Made by a program: the position numbers and the translations under genes. From NCBI GenBank assembly GCA_016931495.1, contig JAFGER010000020.1, positions 1 to 54,459 on the forward strand: a stretch of 54,459 nt of DNA, in the 5' to 3' direction. The notes below the pieces were generated by a model. The model saw nothing but the letters and a program-made list of their open reading frames with translations. It had not been told where the DNA came from and did not search any database. The stretch comes from Chlorobiaceae bacterium. GTDB taxonomy: Bacteria > Bacteroidota > Chlorobiia > Chlorobiales > Chlorobiaceae. Below are positions 37,977 through 48,031 of this stretch, in pieces (position 1 is the first letter of the stretch; each line of letters begins with the position of its first letter).

Positions 37977-40091
37977 TCAGTCAGAAGGCTGGCTGATTTT
38001 GAGCATTGCGGTAACTTTCTGCAAGAAAGGCTTGAGTTTTACCGGTTTCATGAGGCTTTCATTGATACCGCACTCCTGCGTTATTTTCATGGTCGAATTG
38101 TCAAGGTTTCCGCTCAGGCCGAGAATGGGAATATTGCGGAAATGGGAGTTCCCCGCCCTGATCTGTTTTGCTGTTTCAAAGCCGTCAAGAACCGGCATTC
38201 TCATATCCATAATCAGAAGGTCGCAGCGCTCTTTTTCCAGAATCTTGAGCGCTTCAAGTCCGTTGGATCCCTCCAGAATTCTGACACCGAGCTTGTTGAG
38301 CATCGATTTGATGACCTTGCGGTTGAAATCGAGGTCATCGACAACCAGCACGGTTTTGGTGTCAGAGGATTCCTTGCGGATTGAATGGTTTGTTATTATG
38401 GCAATCTTCAGGGTATTGAGCAAATCATGCAGGGCGAGCGGCATGAAGAGCACGTTGTTAGAAGTCTGGCTGTTGTGGCCGAGCATGCTCTGTGGTGAGT
38501 TCAGGCAGGTGACCGCAGGAACCGCAATGCCCATTGCTTTCAGCTTTTCGGCCATGTCAGGAGTGCCGGGGTTCGCCTGATCGCTATCCGCAAGAAACAG
38601 GTCATAGTTTTTTGCCAGGAGCTTCTCGAAAGCATCGTTTTCGTTACCGGCCTCATGCAGTTCGACTTTCAGTGGGGCCAGCATCATGCGCATTGTTGCC
38701 AGGCGATCCGGTTGGTTACAGGCAAGCAGTATCTTTTTGCCTGCAAAGAAAGGCGTGTATTCCGCGTAGAGGCTTGATTCGTAGTCCTGGATCACTTCAG
38801 GAGCGACAACCGGGAATTCGAGCGCGAATTCCGTGTATTTGCCTTTTTCGGATTTACAGGTAATGTCGCCGTTAAACGACTGCATCACACGCTTGCAAAA
38901 GGCAAGGCCAAGGCCGGTGCCGCCTTTTTTGCCAACGGTGAAGAAGGGCTCGAAAATTCTGGGCAGAATTTCCGGTGAAATTCCGGGGCCGTTATCCCTG
39001 ACGAAAATCGTGTTGACGGTCTGGCCTTTTTTCAGGCTGATAACGATGCGTCCTTCCGGTACCGAATGGAGAAACTGAAGCGCGTTGACCAGAAGATTAT
39101 AGAGCACCAGAATGTAGTTGTCTTCCTCGCCGAGAAAGATGAAATCCTCTTCCGGTTCAAAAACGATCATCATCTTTTCCGCTTCGGATGCATAGCCATA
39201 CTCTTCCACCGCTTTTCTGGTGATGGTCGATGCGGAAATACAGGACAAGTTGTTTTGCGACAGATCGGTGTTTCTGAAATTTCCCAAAGTCATGGTAATG
39301 ACATGAAGGCCGCGATTGACAGCCATTTGGGCATTTTTGATTCGTTTGTTTACGGTGGCAAAAAAGCTTTCTGGCAAAAGAGCCGAATCACTTTCAGACA
39401 GAGAGTGGTTGAACTGAATTTGAATTTCCTCAATATTGTGCTGGATTTGGGTGAGCGGATTGCGCATTTCATGGGCAATGCTTCCGGCAAGGGCTTCGAG
39501 GGCGCGGTATTTTTCTTCAGCTTTTTTCTGTTCAAGATCCTTGAGGCTTTTCCAGTTGCTGAAGCTGAAGATGTAGCCGGCGAAAAGAGAGAAGCCTACG
39601 ACAATCGAATAGAGAGGGATATTGAAATCCGGATGAAGCTGAAAATCGGGGTAAAAGAGCACGGAGAAAAGGATTGCCGCAGCGATACCGACAAGAAAAT
39701 CAAAAAGAAAGATCAGCCAGTTCGGTACGAACATCATCAGCGTAAAGATCATGAAAATTTCCCAGTAGAGCCAAAGCTCGTGAAAATTGTTCATGATCAG
39801 ATTGACCGTGAAGATAAACGGGAGGACAAAAATCAGGAAAAAATGCCACAGGTAAGGGAAGTATGGGCGAAATGAATCGGGAAGCTTGTGCATGAACATC
39901 ACGCTGATGCACATCAGTGTGGCAATCAGCCGAAGCCAGAAGTTTTCATAAGGCAGATGAAAGCCGTACTTGAAGACGAAATAGAAAAAAAAATGTGCAG
40001 AAGCTCCAAGGATGCCCGCTACCAGAGTATTGGAGCGGGAGACAAGAGTCCCTTCCCTGAAGTATTCCTTTATGTGGATCGGTTCCTTCAA
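37977..40091 (-). CDS. CqsS/LqsS-like hybrid sensor histidine kinase (multi-TM N-terminus, HK, degenerate receiver, receiver)
   Basis: TM region with ...PYENFWLRLIATL...LPFIFTVNLIMNNFHELW; SIAHEMRNPLTQIQ; GGTGLGLAFCKRVMQSFNGDITCKSEKGKYTEFALEFP; receiver VLVVDDLDFNRK...LLIMDMRMPVLDG. Confidence 0.85.
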   Translation of the reverse strand: MKEPIHIKEYFREGTLVSRSNTLVAGILGASAHFFFYFVFKYGFHLPYENFWLRLIATLMCISVMFMHKLPDSFRPYFPYLWHFFLIFVLPFIFTVNLIMNNFHELWLYWEIFMIFTLMMFVPNWLIFLFDFLVGIAAAILFSVLFYPDFQLHPDFNIPLYSIVVGFSLFAGYIFSFSNWKSLKDLEQKKAEEKYRALEALAGSIAHEMRNPLTQIQHNIEEIQIQFNHSLSESDSALLPESFFATVNKRIKNAQMAVNRGLHVITMTLGNFRNTDLSQNNLSCISASTITRKAVEEYGYASEAEKMMIVFEPEEDFIFLGEEDNYILVLYNLLVNALQFLHSVPEGRIVISLKKGQTVNTIFVRDNGPGISPEILPRIFEPFFTVGKKGGTGLGLAFCKRVMQSFNGDITCKSEKGKYTEFALEFPVVAPEVIQDYESSLYAEYTPFFAGKKILLACNQPDRLATMRMMLAPLKVELHEAGNENDAFEKLLAKNYDLFLADSDQANPGTPDMAEKLKAMGIAVPAVTCLNSPQSMLGHNSQTSNNVLFMPLALHDLLNTLKIAIITNHSIRKESSDTKTVLVVDDLDFNRKVIKSMLNKLGVRILEGSNGLEALKILEKERCDLLIMDMRMPVLDGFETAKQIRAGNSHFRNIPILGLSGNLDNSTMKITQECGINESLMKPVKLKPFLQKVTAMLKISQPSD

Positions 40092-41401
40092 GGTTGATCT
40101 CCGATTACGTTATCCACGCATTCACTGGCCGCCCTGAAACAGGCTTCAATTGAGGCTCCTCGCCGGTAATCGCCTGTCGCGGTCAAACCGGGAAGATGCT
40201 TGCTGATATGCTCGTCTATCGATTCAAGCAACAGATGATGCTTTGAGGCATAGGCGCACAAACCTTTTGAAAAGTATCGGTACACAAAAGCTTCTCTTGG
40301 GTTGTCTATAATATTAAAGTACGGAGCAGTTATTTTTTCCCCAAACCCGATCACCTTTTCAGGTGCTGAATTTTCTGAAATGTCTTTTCTGGCGGTCTTT
40401 CCGCTAAAGGTGTACCTGACAATGTCCAGATCGTTGAGGCCGTAGGCTCCGGCATTGCTCAAAGCGGTGTTTCGGTCAAAAATCATCGCTCTTCGTTCTT
40501 TTGGAAACACTTCGTTCCGGTACTTGACAATCGCTATTCCAACGGGGTAATAGCGTATCTTGCGAAGCAGTCTGGCAGCAACGGGCGTCTGTTCTTCGAG
40601 CAGCGAAGCAAGATTATGCGCGGGCAGGGCGGAGATGACCCTGTCATAACTGTTGGTTTCTGTCAAATCCTGATGGCGGTATTCCAGACGGATGGTGTTC
40701 TGATCTTTCCGGATTGCGGTAACCCGGTGCCCTTTCAGTACCCTGAGTTTCCCCGGCTCGGTGACGGAGCTGATAAAGGTATTGACCAGTTCATACATTC
40801 CCGTGATGAGCTGTTCATAACTGTCGACTGCGAGCGCGAGGTTTGAACCAAAATTTCCCGGGTAGCACTCTTCTGGTTCTGCTCCGTTCATGCGTATCGT
40901 TATCGGTCTGATAATATTGTTAACGCATGGTTTATTCAGATATTCCGCCAGGGTGACATGATCGAGACGTTCACTCAACTTGCTGAAATAATCACTGCAC
41001 AGCACTCCCTGGGTACGGTCATCAAGAATTGCTTTGATGTGAGGATAGAGTTTGACTACTCCGGGAATTCCGCACAGTTTGATGAGCTTCAGGAGGTTAT
41101 AGAACTTCGCTCCATCACGGTTGAGACTGACAATACGGCCATTGATCAGTTGTGATGTGTTAATTCCGAAATACTCGAAATCGGGATTTCCGCAGCTCTT
41201 GGCGAACTCGCGGAACCTTTTATACTGGCGGCCTATATTTTTACCTCCGAAATCAACCCACCGGTCCAGCATTTTCTCGCTGCCAGCCCTTCCGCCTAAT
41301 TGTTCGTCAGATTCGAAAAGATCCACGCTGACGTTATGCCTTGTCAGGTAGAATGCGGATGCAATGCCCGATATGCCACCACCGATTACTGCGATACGCA
41401 T
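40088..41401 (-). CDS. FAD-dependent amine-oxidase/phytoene-desaturase-like oxidoreductase
   Basis: MRIAVIGGGISGIASAFYLTRHNVSVDLFESDEQLGGRAGS dinucleotide-binding motif. Confidence 0.88.
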   Translation of the reverse strand: MRIAVIGGGISGIASAFYLTRHNVSVDLFESDEQLGGRAGSEKMLDRWVDFGGKNIGRQYKRFREFAKSCGNPDFEYFGINTSQLINGRIVSLNRDGAKFYNLLKLIKLCGIPGVVKLYPHIKAILDDRTQGVLCSDYFSKLSERLDHVTLAEYLNKPCVNNIIRPITIRMNGAEPEECYPGNFGSNLALAVDSYEQLITGMYELVNTFISSVTEPGKLRVLKGHRVTAIRKDQNTIRLEYRHQDLTETNSYDRVISALPAHNLASLLEEQTPVAARLLRKIRYYPVGIAIVKYRNEVFPKERRAMIFDRNTALSNAGAYGLNDLDIVRYTFSGKTARKDISENSAPEKVIGFGEKITAPYFNIIDNPREAFVYRYFSKGLCAYASKHHLLLESIDEHISKHLPGLTATGDYRRGASIEACFRAASECVDNVIGDQP

Positions 41402-42345
41402 TATTCAGATAACTCCTTTTCAAGAATACTGTTCACTTTTTCATCGAAGTTTCTTTGATTCCTCATCGAAATTTTGGCAAGCAGGGCTTCTTTCTTGCCG
41501 GAACTTTCGGCGTTCATGAAGGCATGGCCTTTCAGCTTGCTTTCGGTGCAAATGCGTCCCCATTGGATGAGTTGCACGAATACTTCAATCTTTTTGTCAT
41601 CATCTGAAGGGTTTGCCGTAAAGCTGCTGTAAGCCCTCAATATTACAGGAGCGTCTCGCTCGACAAAATTATAAAAGCTCGTGTTGAAACTCAGGAGTGC
41701 GATTCTTCCGTCACAAGGCAAGCCCTGAAGATGCGCCATTGCTATGCCGGTTTGCCTCATGGCTTCAATGATGAGCATGCCCTGAACGTGATCGGATGGG
41801 TGGTCGAATACCAGTTCATCCGTATTGGAGTAAATGTTGAAATAGCGTAGCCAGCCCGTTGAAAATGGCTCTGAAATCAGGACATTCGTTTCATTTTCCT
41901 TGTGAACAAGTGATTTTTGAATCGGCGCAGGGGGCAGGTCATCCGGTTTTATGGCGATTGGGCTGTTGATCAGGTTTTTAAGGTCAAGAGGCAGCTTTTT
42001 CAATACTGCGGCAGCTGTATCGATATCCATCGGCGCTTCATCATCGATCCATGAAGATGCGGTGTCCATGAGCTGTTTATACAGTTCCGGATGAGCAAGC
42101 CGGTATTCGGGAGAGAGAACAGGAATGCATGCATCGCCGAGAAGCTGGAGGAAGCCGATTGCTTCTTCAATTGTCTCGGCTTTGACAAGCTGGTGCGTTT
42201 CATCAGGAACAACATGTGTATCATCTTCAAAGAACAATGCATAAGGCGTAATTCCGGGAATGATATCTGCGATAGTTGTATTTGCGTTTCCCGGTTGATG
42301 ATTTGTGTTCTGTGTCATATAGAAGTGTTCTGAAAACGTAAACAA
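41401..42345 (-). CDS. AfsA-type hotdog domain protein (A-factor biosynthesis-like)
   Basis: LVHKENETNVLISEP...ELVFDHPSDHVQGMLIIEAMRQTGIAMAHLQGLP resembles the AfsA hotdog motif; one clear hotdog in the C-terminal half. Start may be 42318. Confidence 0.75.
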   Translation of the reverse strand: MFTFSEHFYMTQNTNHQPGNANTTIADIIPGITPYALFFEDDTHVVPDETHQLVKAETIEEAIGFLQLLGDACIPVLSPEYRLAHPELYKQLMDTASSWIDDEAPMDIDTAAAVLKKLPLDLKNLINSPIAIKPDDLPPAPIQKSLVHKENETNVLISEPFSTGWLRYFNIYSNTDELVFDHPSDHVQGMLIIEAMRQTGIAMAHLQGLPCDGRIALLSFNTSFYNFVERDAPVILRAYSSFTANPSDDDKKIEVFVQLIQWGRICTESKLKGHAFMNAESSGKKEALLAKISMRNQRNFDEKVNSILEKELSE

Positions 42346-42925
42346 TGTGAATTCAGTGTACTTGTATCGGCTGTTCAGTTTTACCGATAGAGGTAATTTT
42401 TATGGTGTGTTACGGTTTCGTTGCCGAAGTGGATAGGCGGTTTTTGGCAATGGGGAATGCTTGCCCTGCGGTATGGGCATTTCCCGGCACGTACGCAGGC
42501 ATTTGTTTTGTACCTTCCCATTGCTCCACTGTCAATTATTCCGGTTGGTCATGATGCAAAAGTTCGTGAGTGACTTTTGGCAACCGTTTACTACCGAGAA
42601 AACCACACTCTTTTTTGTGGGCATTTGAAGTGATATATACACAATTTGATGGATATTCACCAAAGTTCGCTGTACTGATGTGGTTTGAATTTCAGATTTT
42701 ACCCGTTTGGTAGGTGTTTTTGGGGAAAATGACGTAGTCTTTTGTCTGCTTTTGATGAGATGATGAGGTATAGTGCGAGCCTGAACGGTGAGCCCGACAA
42801 GCGGCTTCTTGGCGAGTTGACGGATTCTGGTGATCTCTTGAACTCTTTCGGTGCTGATTCCCGAAGCTTGCTTCATGAAAGATTCGGCAAAACGTGCTGG
42901 CTTTGTGGTATGCTGCGGGTTCGTT

Positions 42926-42979
42926 GATGGGCGCCTCTGTTGTGTCATGATTATCAGAAGAAAAACAAGAGGCGCCATC
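42926..42979. other. Imperfect inverted repeat just downstream of the SnoaL-like gene
   Basis: GATGGGCGCCTCT .. AGAGGCGCCATC. Confidence 0.6.
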
Positions 42980-42982
42980 ATG

Positions 42983-43375
42983 TCAGGAGAGATTTCGGGG
43001 TACCTGTGATGAGTGGTGGTGGAGAATCGGTCTTTCGTGATCCAGGTTGAGCCCGAAGCTGAAGCGGGAAGGAAAGGTCAGCAGCATCTGGTCCACTTCA
43101 AACTCGAACGCGTACAAGCCGCTCAAGACCCAGGCGCTTCCTCCAAGGAACTGCTTCTTCAGTGATTTTTCGTACAGCCGAACTTGCAGGTTTTCCCTTG
43201 TTGCAAGCTGTTCGAAATAGTTGCGTATGCCTTCGCTGGTGCTTACCGTGTGCGGCGAGAAGGTGGGAATGAGAATAGCGTTTTCGTGATAGAGTTGCTG
43301 GAGTTTGTCGATCTGTCCGCTACAGACTCCAGATATCCATTCTGAAAGCACATCTTCCGCGTTCTTGTACTGCAT
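42983..43375 (-). CDS. SnoaL/NTF2-like domain protein
   Basis: LSEWISGVCSGQIDKLQQLYHENAILIPTFSPHTVSTSEGIRNYFEQL; internal Met start chosen. Confidence 0.65.
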   Translation of the reverse strand: MQYKNAEDVLSEWISGVCSGQIDKLQQLYHENAILIPTFSPHTVSTSEGIRNYFEQLATRENLQVRLYEKSLKKQFLGGSAWVLSGLYAFEFEVDQMLLTFPSRFSFGLNLDHERPILHHHSSQVPRNLS

Positions 43376-43600
43376 GGCTGAAGGGAGTGATGGTGAATGA
43401 TGGTCTTTGCTCCGCATCCGTGCTGATGAAGAGCGGATCAACTTGGCAGGATTTCCGGCCTTGCCGTTACCGCCAGTTTTTCGGGACGGAAGTAACGGCA
43501 AGCAGAACATAAGCATTTTTTTGATTCCGGTAAATTCCCTGACCGGAAGCCGCCCGGCATCCGCCGTGGCTGCCGGTGATTGACGGGCTTCAGCACAAGC

Positions 43601-44290
43601 TCAGAGCCGGAGTTCGCCGGTTTCAGCCTGGCGTTTCAGTTCGTTGTTGGCATAGATCAGCACCTCCACGCGCCGGTTCAGGCGGCGTCCGGCCTCTGTT
43701 TCGTTGGTTGCTACCGGCCGGGTTTCGCCGTAGCCGATTGCCGTGAGGCGGCTTCCGGCAACACCGTAAGCGCGCAGCAGGGAAGAGACCGATTCGGCGC
43801 GGCGTTCCGAAAGAATCTGGTTGGTGGCTTCCGAACCGGTACTGTCGGTATGACCGGCAACAACCACATCGGTGTCGGGATAGCGGTTCAGGATGCTGGC
43901 AAGCTTTTCAATATTGTACTGGCTGTTGGCGTTGAGGGTGGACGAGTCGGTTGAAAAGAGCAGGCCAGTATCGAAAACCACTCTGATGCCTTCGCCGACA
44001 CGTTCGACCTGTGCGTTGCCTACCTCCTGGCGGATATCCTCGGCCTGTTTGTCCATGTAGTCTCCGATGACGGCCCCTGCCGCTCCGCCGAGGGCTGCGC
44101 CGATCAGCGCGCCTTTGACCCAGCTACCACTTTCGCTTCCGATGATGCCGCCAATCACTCCACCTGCCGCCGCGCCGTATCCGGCACCACGTCCGGCCCG
44201 CGAAGATGATTCACATCCGGTGGTTACTACTGCTGTTGAAAGAAGCAGAAAAAGGGCCGTCGGCCTCGAAAATTTCTGAATGGTGTTCAT
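43601..44290 (-). CDS. OmpA-family lipoprotein with glycine-zipper
   Basis: Lipobox VTTGC; AAAGGVIGGIIGSESGSWVKGALIGAALGGAAGAVIG; VVAGHTDSTGSEATNQILSERRAESV. Confidence 0.92.
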   Translation of the reverse strand: MNTIQKFSRPTALFLLLSTAVVTTGCESSSRAGRGAGYGAAAGGVIGGIIGSESGSWVKGALIGAALGGAAGAVIGDYMDKQAEDIRQEVGNAQVERVGEGIRVVFDTGLLFSTDSSTLNANSQYNIEKLASILNRYPDTDVVVAGHTDSTGSEATNQILSERRAESVSSLLRAYGVAGSRLTAIGYGETRPVATNETEAGRRLNRRVEVLIYANNELKRQAETGELRL

Positions 44291-44604
44291 CGTTATCAGG
44301 GTTTGAGGTTCAAGAGAAACATCTCGTGATCTTGAGATCGGAAGAGCCGTCCGTTGCCTCTGTCAATAAACGGTTGCGGCTATTTTTCCAAATTATAAAA
44401 AAATACCGTTATCTCCCGTATCGATCGTCACGGGAGTGCTCGGGTGAAGCCGGGAGAGGTTTAAAATTTTTTGTCCCGATGCAGGGTTGTCACTACCTGG
44501 ATCGGTTCCTCTGGTGCAATGTTCCGGAATCTCCGGATGCCGGAGCTTTCCCGGCAAGGCACAGCGGAGCGTGGCATTGGTAACGGATTCAGGAATGTGA
44601 AACC

Positions 44605-45429
44605 ATGTTGAGAACACGAGAAGAGTGGCGGCACACTGCCGAGTCGGTCTTGCCGCCGGAAGAGCGGTACTCCGAAAGAAATCGCATGATTACTGCACGA
44701 TATGCGGGCTGGTATCTCGAAAATCCCGGAATACTCAAATGGGCCGGTATGGCCGCGTTCGCCTCGCGGCAGGTTGGACTGGCCATTCTTGCCGCCGAGC
44801 TGATGATGGCACCGGAGCGCGGCGATGCGGGCAATCCGTTGCTTGCGCTGCACCGTTTCGGCTCGGAGAGGCTCATGCTTGCCGATTTTGAAGAGATACG
44901 TCAAGGCAACAACAATATTTACCGTGACATCGCCTGGGCGCACGCCGCTTACGTCGGTGGCGGCATGGCCGAGCTTGAGGCCTGTGCTTCCGAACCGGAA
45001 GACAACCTCTTGGTCAAAGGGTTCGGCCTGATCGATCGGGCCCGCTCAATCTTGCGCCGGAATGCAAACGATCCGGAGGGCGAGCTGCTTGTCTGGGAGG
45101 GTAATGTTGCGCTGCTCCGTCACGAGCAGGTCGATGTGCTTCAGCCCGTGTTCGACAGGCTCAGCGCAGGCGGGCGCATTACGGCTTCATTCGGCAGCGA
45201 ACTCGACTTTTCAGGTTCGCCGATTCCCGGTTCGCCGTACCGCGCCTCATTCGGCTCGTTCCACGGCTATCTGGAAACGCTTGCCGGAATGAAAAGCGTC
45301 GCCAATCCGCATGACCGGTGGCGCTGGGTCGAGCAGTGCGTGATTCCCTCATGGAAAGTTGCCGACCGGCAGATGCAGAGCGAGTGGTCAGGCAAACACG
45401 AACTCCGGAAGATGGCCGTTGCGCGGTAG
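44605..45429 (+). CDS. Hypothetical protein, possibly DUF2515-like
   Basis: 274-aa ORF; RNRMITARYAGWYLENPGILKWAGMAAFASRQVG resembles the DUF2515 start region. Confidence 0.55.
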   Translation: MLRTREEWRHTAESVLPPEERYSERNRMITARYAGWYLENPGILKWAGMAAFASRQVGLAILAAELMMAPERGDAGNPLLALHRFGSERLMLADFEEIRQGNNNIYRDIAWAHAAYVGGGMAELEACASEPEDNLLVKGFGLIDRARSILRRNANDPEGELLVWEGNVALLRHEQVDVLQPVFDRLSAGGRITASFGSELDFSGSPIPGSPYRASFGSFHGYLETLAGMKSVANPHDRWRWVEQCVIPSWKVADRQMQSEWSGKHELRKMAVAR

Positions 45430-45518
45430 TGAATAGCGTATCGTTTGTCTTGCCGCAAACGATGGGGAGCGCAATGCGCGGTTTCCGTTTACAGCTATTT
45501 TGCCGGAGAGCCGACTTC

Positions 45519-46763
45519 TCAGCGCGAGGCGCGCAGCGCCGAGACCGGGTCGAGCCGTGAGGCTTTCCAGGCGGGGAAGAGGCCGAACGAAACGCCGATG
45601 ACCGAGCAGACCGTCAGCGATACGATGACCCAAAGCCACGGGAAGATAACCGGCAGGTTGAAGTTGATCGCCACCAGATTGCCCGCGCCCGCGCCCGCCG
45701 CAATACCGACCAGCCCGCCGCCGAGCGAGAGCAGCAGCGCTTCGAGCAGGAACTGCTGCAAAATCGAGCGGCGCGGCGCGCCAACCGACATGCGGATGCC
45801 GATCTCGCGCGTTCGCTCCGTGACGCTCACCAGCATGATGTTCATGATGCCCACCCCGGCGGTCAGAAGCGCCATGAAGCTGATGATGAACGCGCCGGTG
45901 CTGACGATGTTCTGGATGTCGCGGAACGACTCCACCAGCGACTCGTTGGTTCTGATTTCGAAGTCGTTCGCCGTTTTGACCGTCAGCCCGCGAGCCAGCC
46001 GCATTGCGCCGATGGCCCGGTCGATGGTTTGCTGGTAGGTTTTCTGCGAGGTCGCCTCCACCGTTATGGCGATGCTCGAAGCTTCGTTCACCTCTTCGAG
46101 ATAGCGAGTGATGGGAATCAGCACGAAGTTGTCCTGGCTCTGGCCGAACGCCGGTCCTTTCGTGCTGAACACCCCCACGACGCGGCAAGCCTTTCCGTTG
46201 ACCTTGATGAGCTTGCCGACCGGGTTCTGTCCCTCCCTGAAAAGGTATGCGGCCACATCGCTGCCGAGCACGATGTTGGCCGATGCGTACCGGATGTCGT
46301 TGCCGTTGAGATTGCGCCCCGCGACAAGGTCGAAACCGTTGGCCGCCGCAAAGTGCTCGTCTCCACCCGTCAGGGTGATGTCGGGATTGGAGACCTGTGT
46401 GGCGTACGAGGCCTGGACGCCCTGGGTCGAAATGACGAAGCCGATGTTCCGGGCGCTCTCGCCCATGTATTTCCGGAACCGCTGCGCCTCCTGCCAGGTG
46501 ATGTCCTGCCGGTTGGCGTAAAGGTTCCGCCGGTGGCCGCCTCCAAAAACCGTGGCCGGGTATTTCTGGATCTGGAAGGTGTTCGCGCCGAGGCTCGACA
46601 GGCCGGTCGCAATCGAGCGGTCAACGGCGTCGAGCGCCGTCATCACCGCGATGATCGAAAAGACCCCCACGGCCACGCCGAGCGTGGTCAGCGCCGAACG
46701 CAGCTTGTTGACCGCCAGCGAGGTTGCGGCCTGTACGAGGATTTCCCGGATCGAGAGCATCAT
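45519..46763 (-). CDS. MacB-like ABC transporter permease (FtsX domain) B
   Basis: NKLRSALTTLGVAVGVFSIIAVMTAL; MLVSVTERTREIGIRMSVGAPRRSILQQFL. Confidence 0.92.
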   Translation of the reverse strand: MMLSIREILVQAATSLAVNKLRSALTTLGVAVGVFSIIAVMTALDAVDRSIATGLSSLGANTFQIQKYPATVFGGGHRRNLYANRQDITWQEAQRFRKYMGESARNIGFVISTQGVQASYATQVSNPDITLTGGDEHFAAANGFDLVAGRNLNGNDIRYASANIVLGSDVAAYLFREGQNPVGKLIKVNGKACRVVGVFSTKGPAFGQSQDNFVLIPITRYLEEVNEASSIAITVEATSQKTYQQTIDRAIGAMRLARGLTVKTANDFEIRTNESLVESFRDIQNIVSTGAFIISFMALLTAGVGIMNIMLVSVTERTREIGIRMSVGAPRRSILQQFLLEALLLSLGGGLVGIAAGAGAGNLVAINFNLPVIFPWLWVIVSLTVCSVIGVSFGLFPAWKASRLDPVSALRASR

Positions 46764-46765
46764 GG

Positions 46766-48031
46766 CTATTCGTATCTGAGTGAATCGGCCGGGTCGAGCT
46801 TCGAGGCAGTGATGGCCGGAGCCAGGCCCGAAATGATGCCGGTGGCCACCGAAATCACCAGGCTCGCCAGCACCAGCATCGGCGAAAAGCTGACGGGGAA
46901 GCTTGGCATCAGGTTCTGGATCAGCAGCGTGATCGACAGCGCGGTCACCAGGCCGATCAGGCCGCCGACCAGGCAGATCATCACCGACTCGATGAGGAAC
47001 TGCAACAGAATCGTGCGGCGGCGCGCGCCGAGCGCCTTGCGCAGGCCGATCTCGCGGGTGCGCTCCTTGACGCTCACGAAGGTGATGTTCATGATGCCGA
47101 TGGCCCCGACGAACAGCGACATGCCGGTGATGAAAATGCCCGCCGCGGCGATGCCGTTCTTGATCGGGTCAAGCTGGCTTTTGAAGGCCTGCTGTTCGTT
47201 GACGCCGAAGTCGTTTTCCCGCGCGGGCGGCAGGCGCCGGATACGCCGCATCAGGCCGGTCAGCTCGTCCTTGGCTTCGGAAATCCGCTGTTCATCCTTC
47301 ACCTTTACCCTGATGGTTACCATCGGGGTTTTGCCGTAAACCTTCGTGAAGGAGCGGAGCGGCATGATGAGCTGGTTGTCGAAGCTGAACAGGCCGAGGA
47401 ACTTGCCCTGCTTTTTGAACACGCCCGCAACGCGCACGTTGTGATTGCGCAGCCGGATCGACTTGCCGACGGCGCGTCCGTCCGGAAAGAGGCCTGTGGC
47501 GATATCGTCGCCAATCACGCAGACCAGGTCGCCGGCAGCCGACTCCTGCGCGGTGAAAAAGCGCCCGTCCGACAGGTCGCCCGATGCGGTGAGCGGGTAG
47601 TGCTCGTTGGTGCCGAGGGCGAAAATCTGAAGAATCTCGCGGTCGCGGTAGCGGGCCGACGCCTGGATGGTGGACATCTGCGGCACGGCGATCTCCAGCT
47701 CCGAATTCGGGTCGTCCGCGATGATGCGGTTGATTTCGTCGGCGTAGCGGGTCTCGATGTCCGGTCGGTTGCGGTAACGCCACCACGAGCCCATCGTGCT
47801 CCACGACCCTTTCTGCACATAGACCACGTCGTAGCCCAGCATGGCCAGGCTCCGGTCGAAACCGATGTCGATGCCGTTGATCGCCGTGCCCATCATGGTG
47901 ATCGCCACGATGCCGATAATGACGCCGAGCGCCGTCAGAAACGAACGGATTTTGTTCGCCCTGATCTGATAGACGGCAATGTTCAGACTCTCGGCCGTCT
48001 CGTAGCGCAGCTGCCGGACGCGGTCGTTCAT
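46766..48031 (-). CDS. MacB-like ABC transporter permease (FtsX domain) A
   Basis: [59 protein letters not shown]. Confidence 0.92.
   Translation of the reverse strand: MNDRVRQLRYETAESLNIAVYQIRANKIRSFLTALGVIIGIVAITMMGTAINGIDIGFDRSLAMLGYDVVYVQKGSWSTMGSWWRYRNRPDIETRYADEINRIIADDPNSELEIAVPQMSTIQASARYRDREILQIFALGTNEHYPLTASGDLSDGRFFTAQESAAGDLVCVIGDDIATGLFPDGRAVGKSIRLRNHNVRVAGVFKKQGKFLGLFSFDNQLIMPLRSFTKVYGKTPMVTIRVKVKDEQRISEAKDELTGLMRRIRRLPPARENDFGVNEQQAFKSQLDPIKNGIAAAGIFITGMSLFVGAIGIMNITFVSVKERTREIGLRKALGARRRTILLQFLIESVMICLVGGLIGLVTALSITLLIQNLMPSFPVSFSPMLVLASLVISVATGIISGLAPAITASKLDPADSLRYE

Noticed and set aside
42532-42981. 149-aa minus-strand ORF as a gene or transposase fragment
   Set aside because: Composition is low-complexity (Q/T/R/K/P-rich) and no transposase motif or paired terminal repeats were found; left as noncoding interval.
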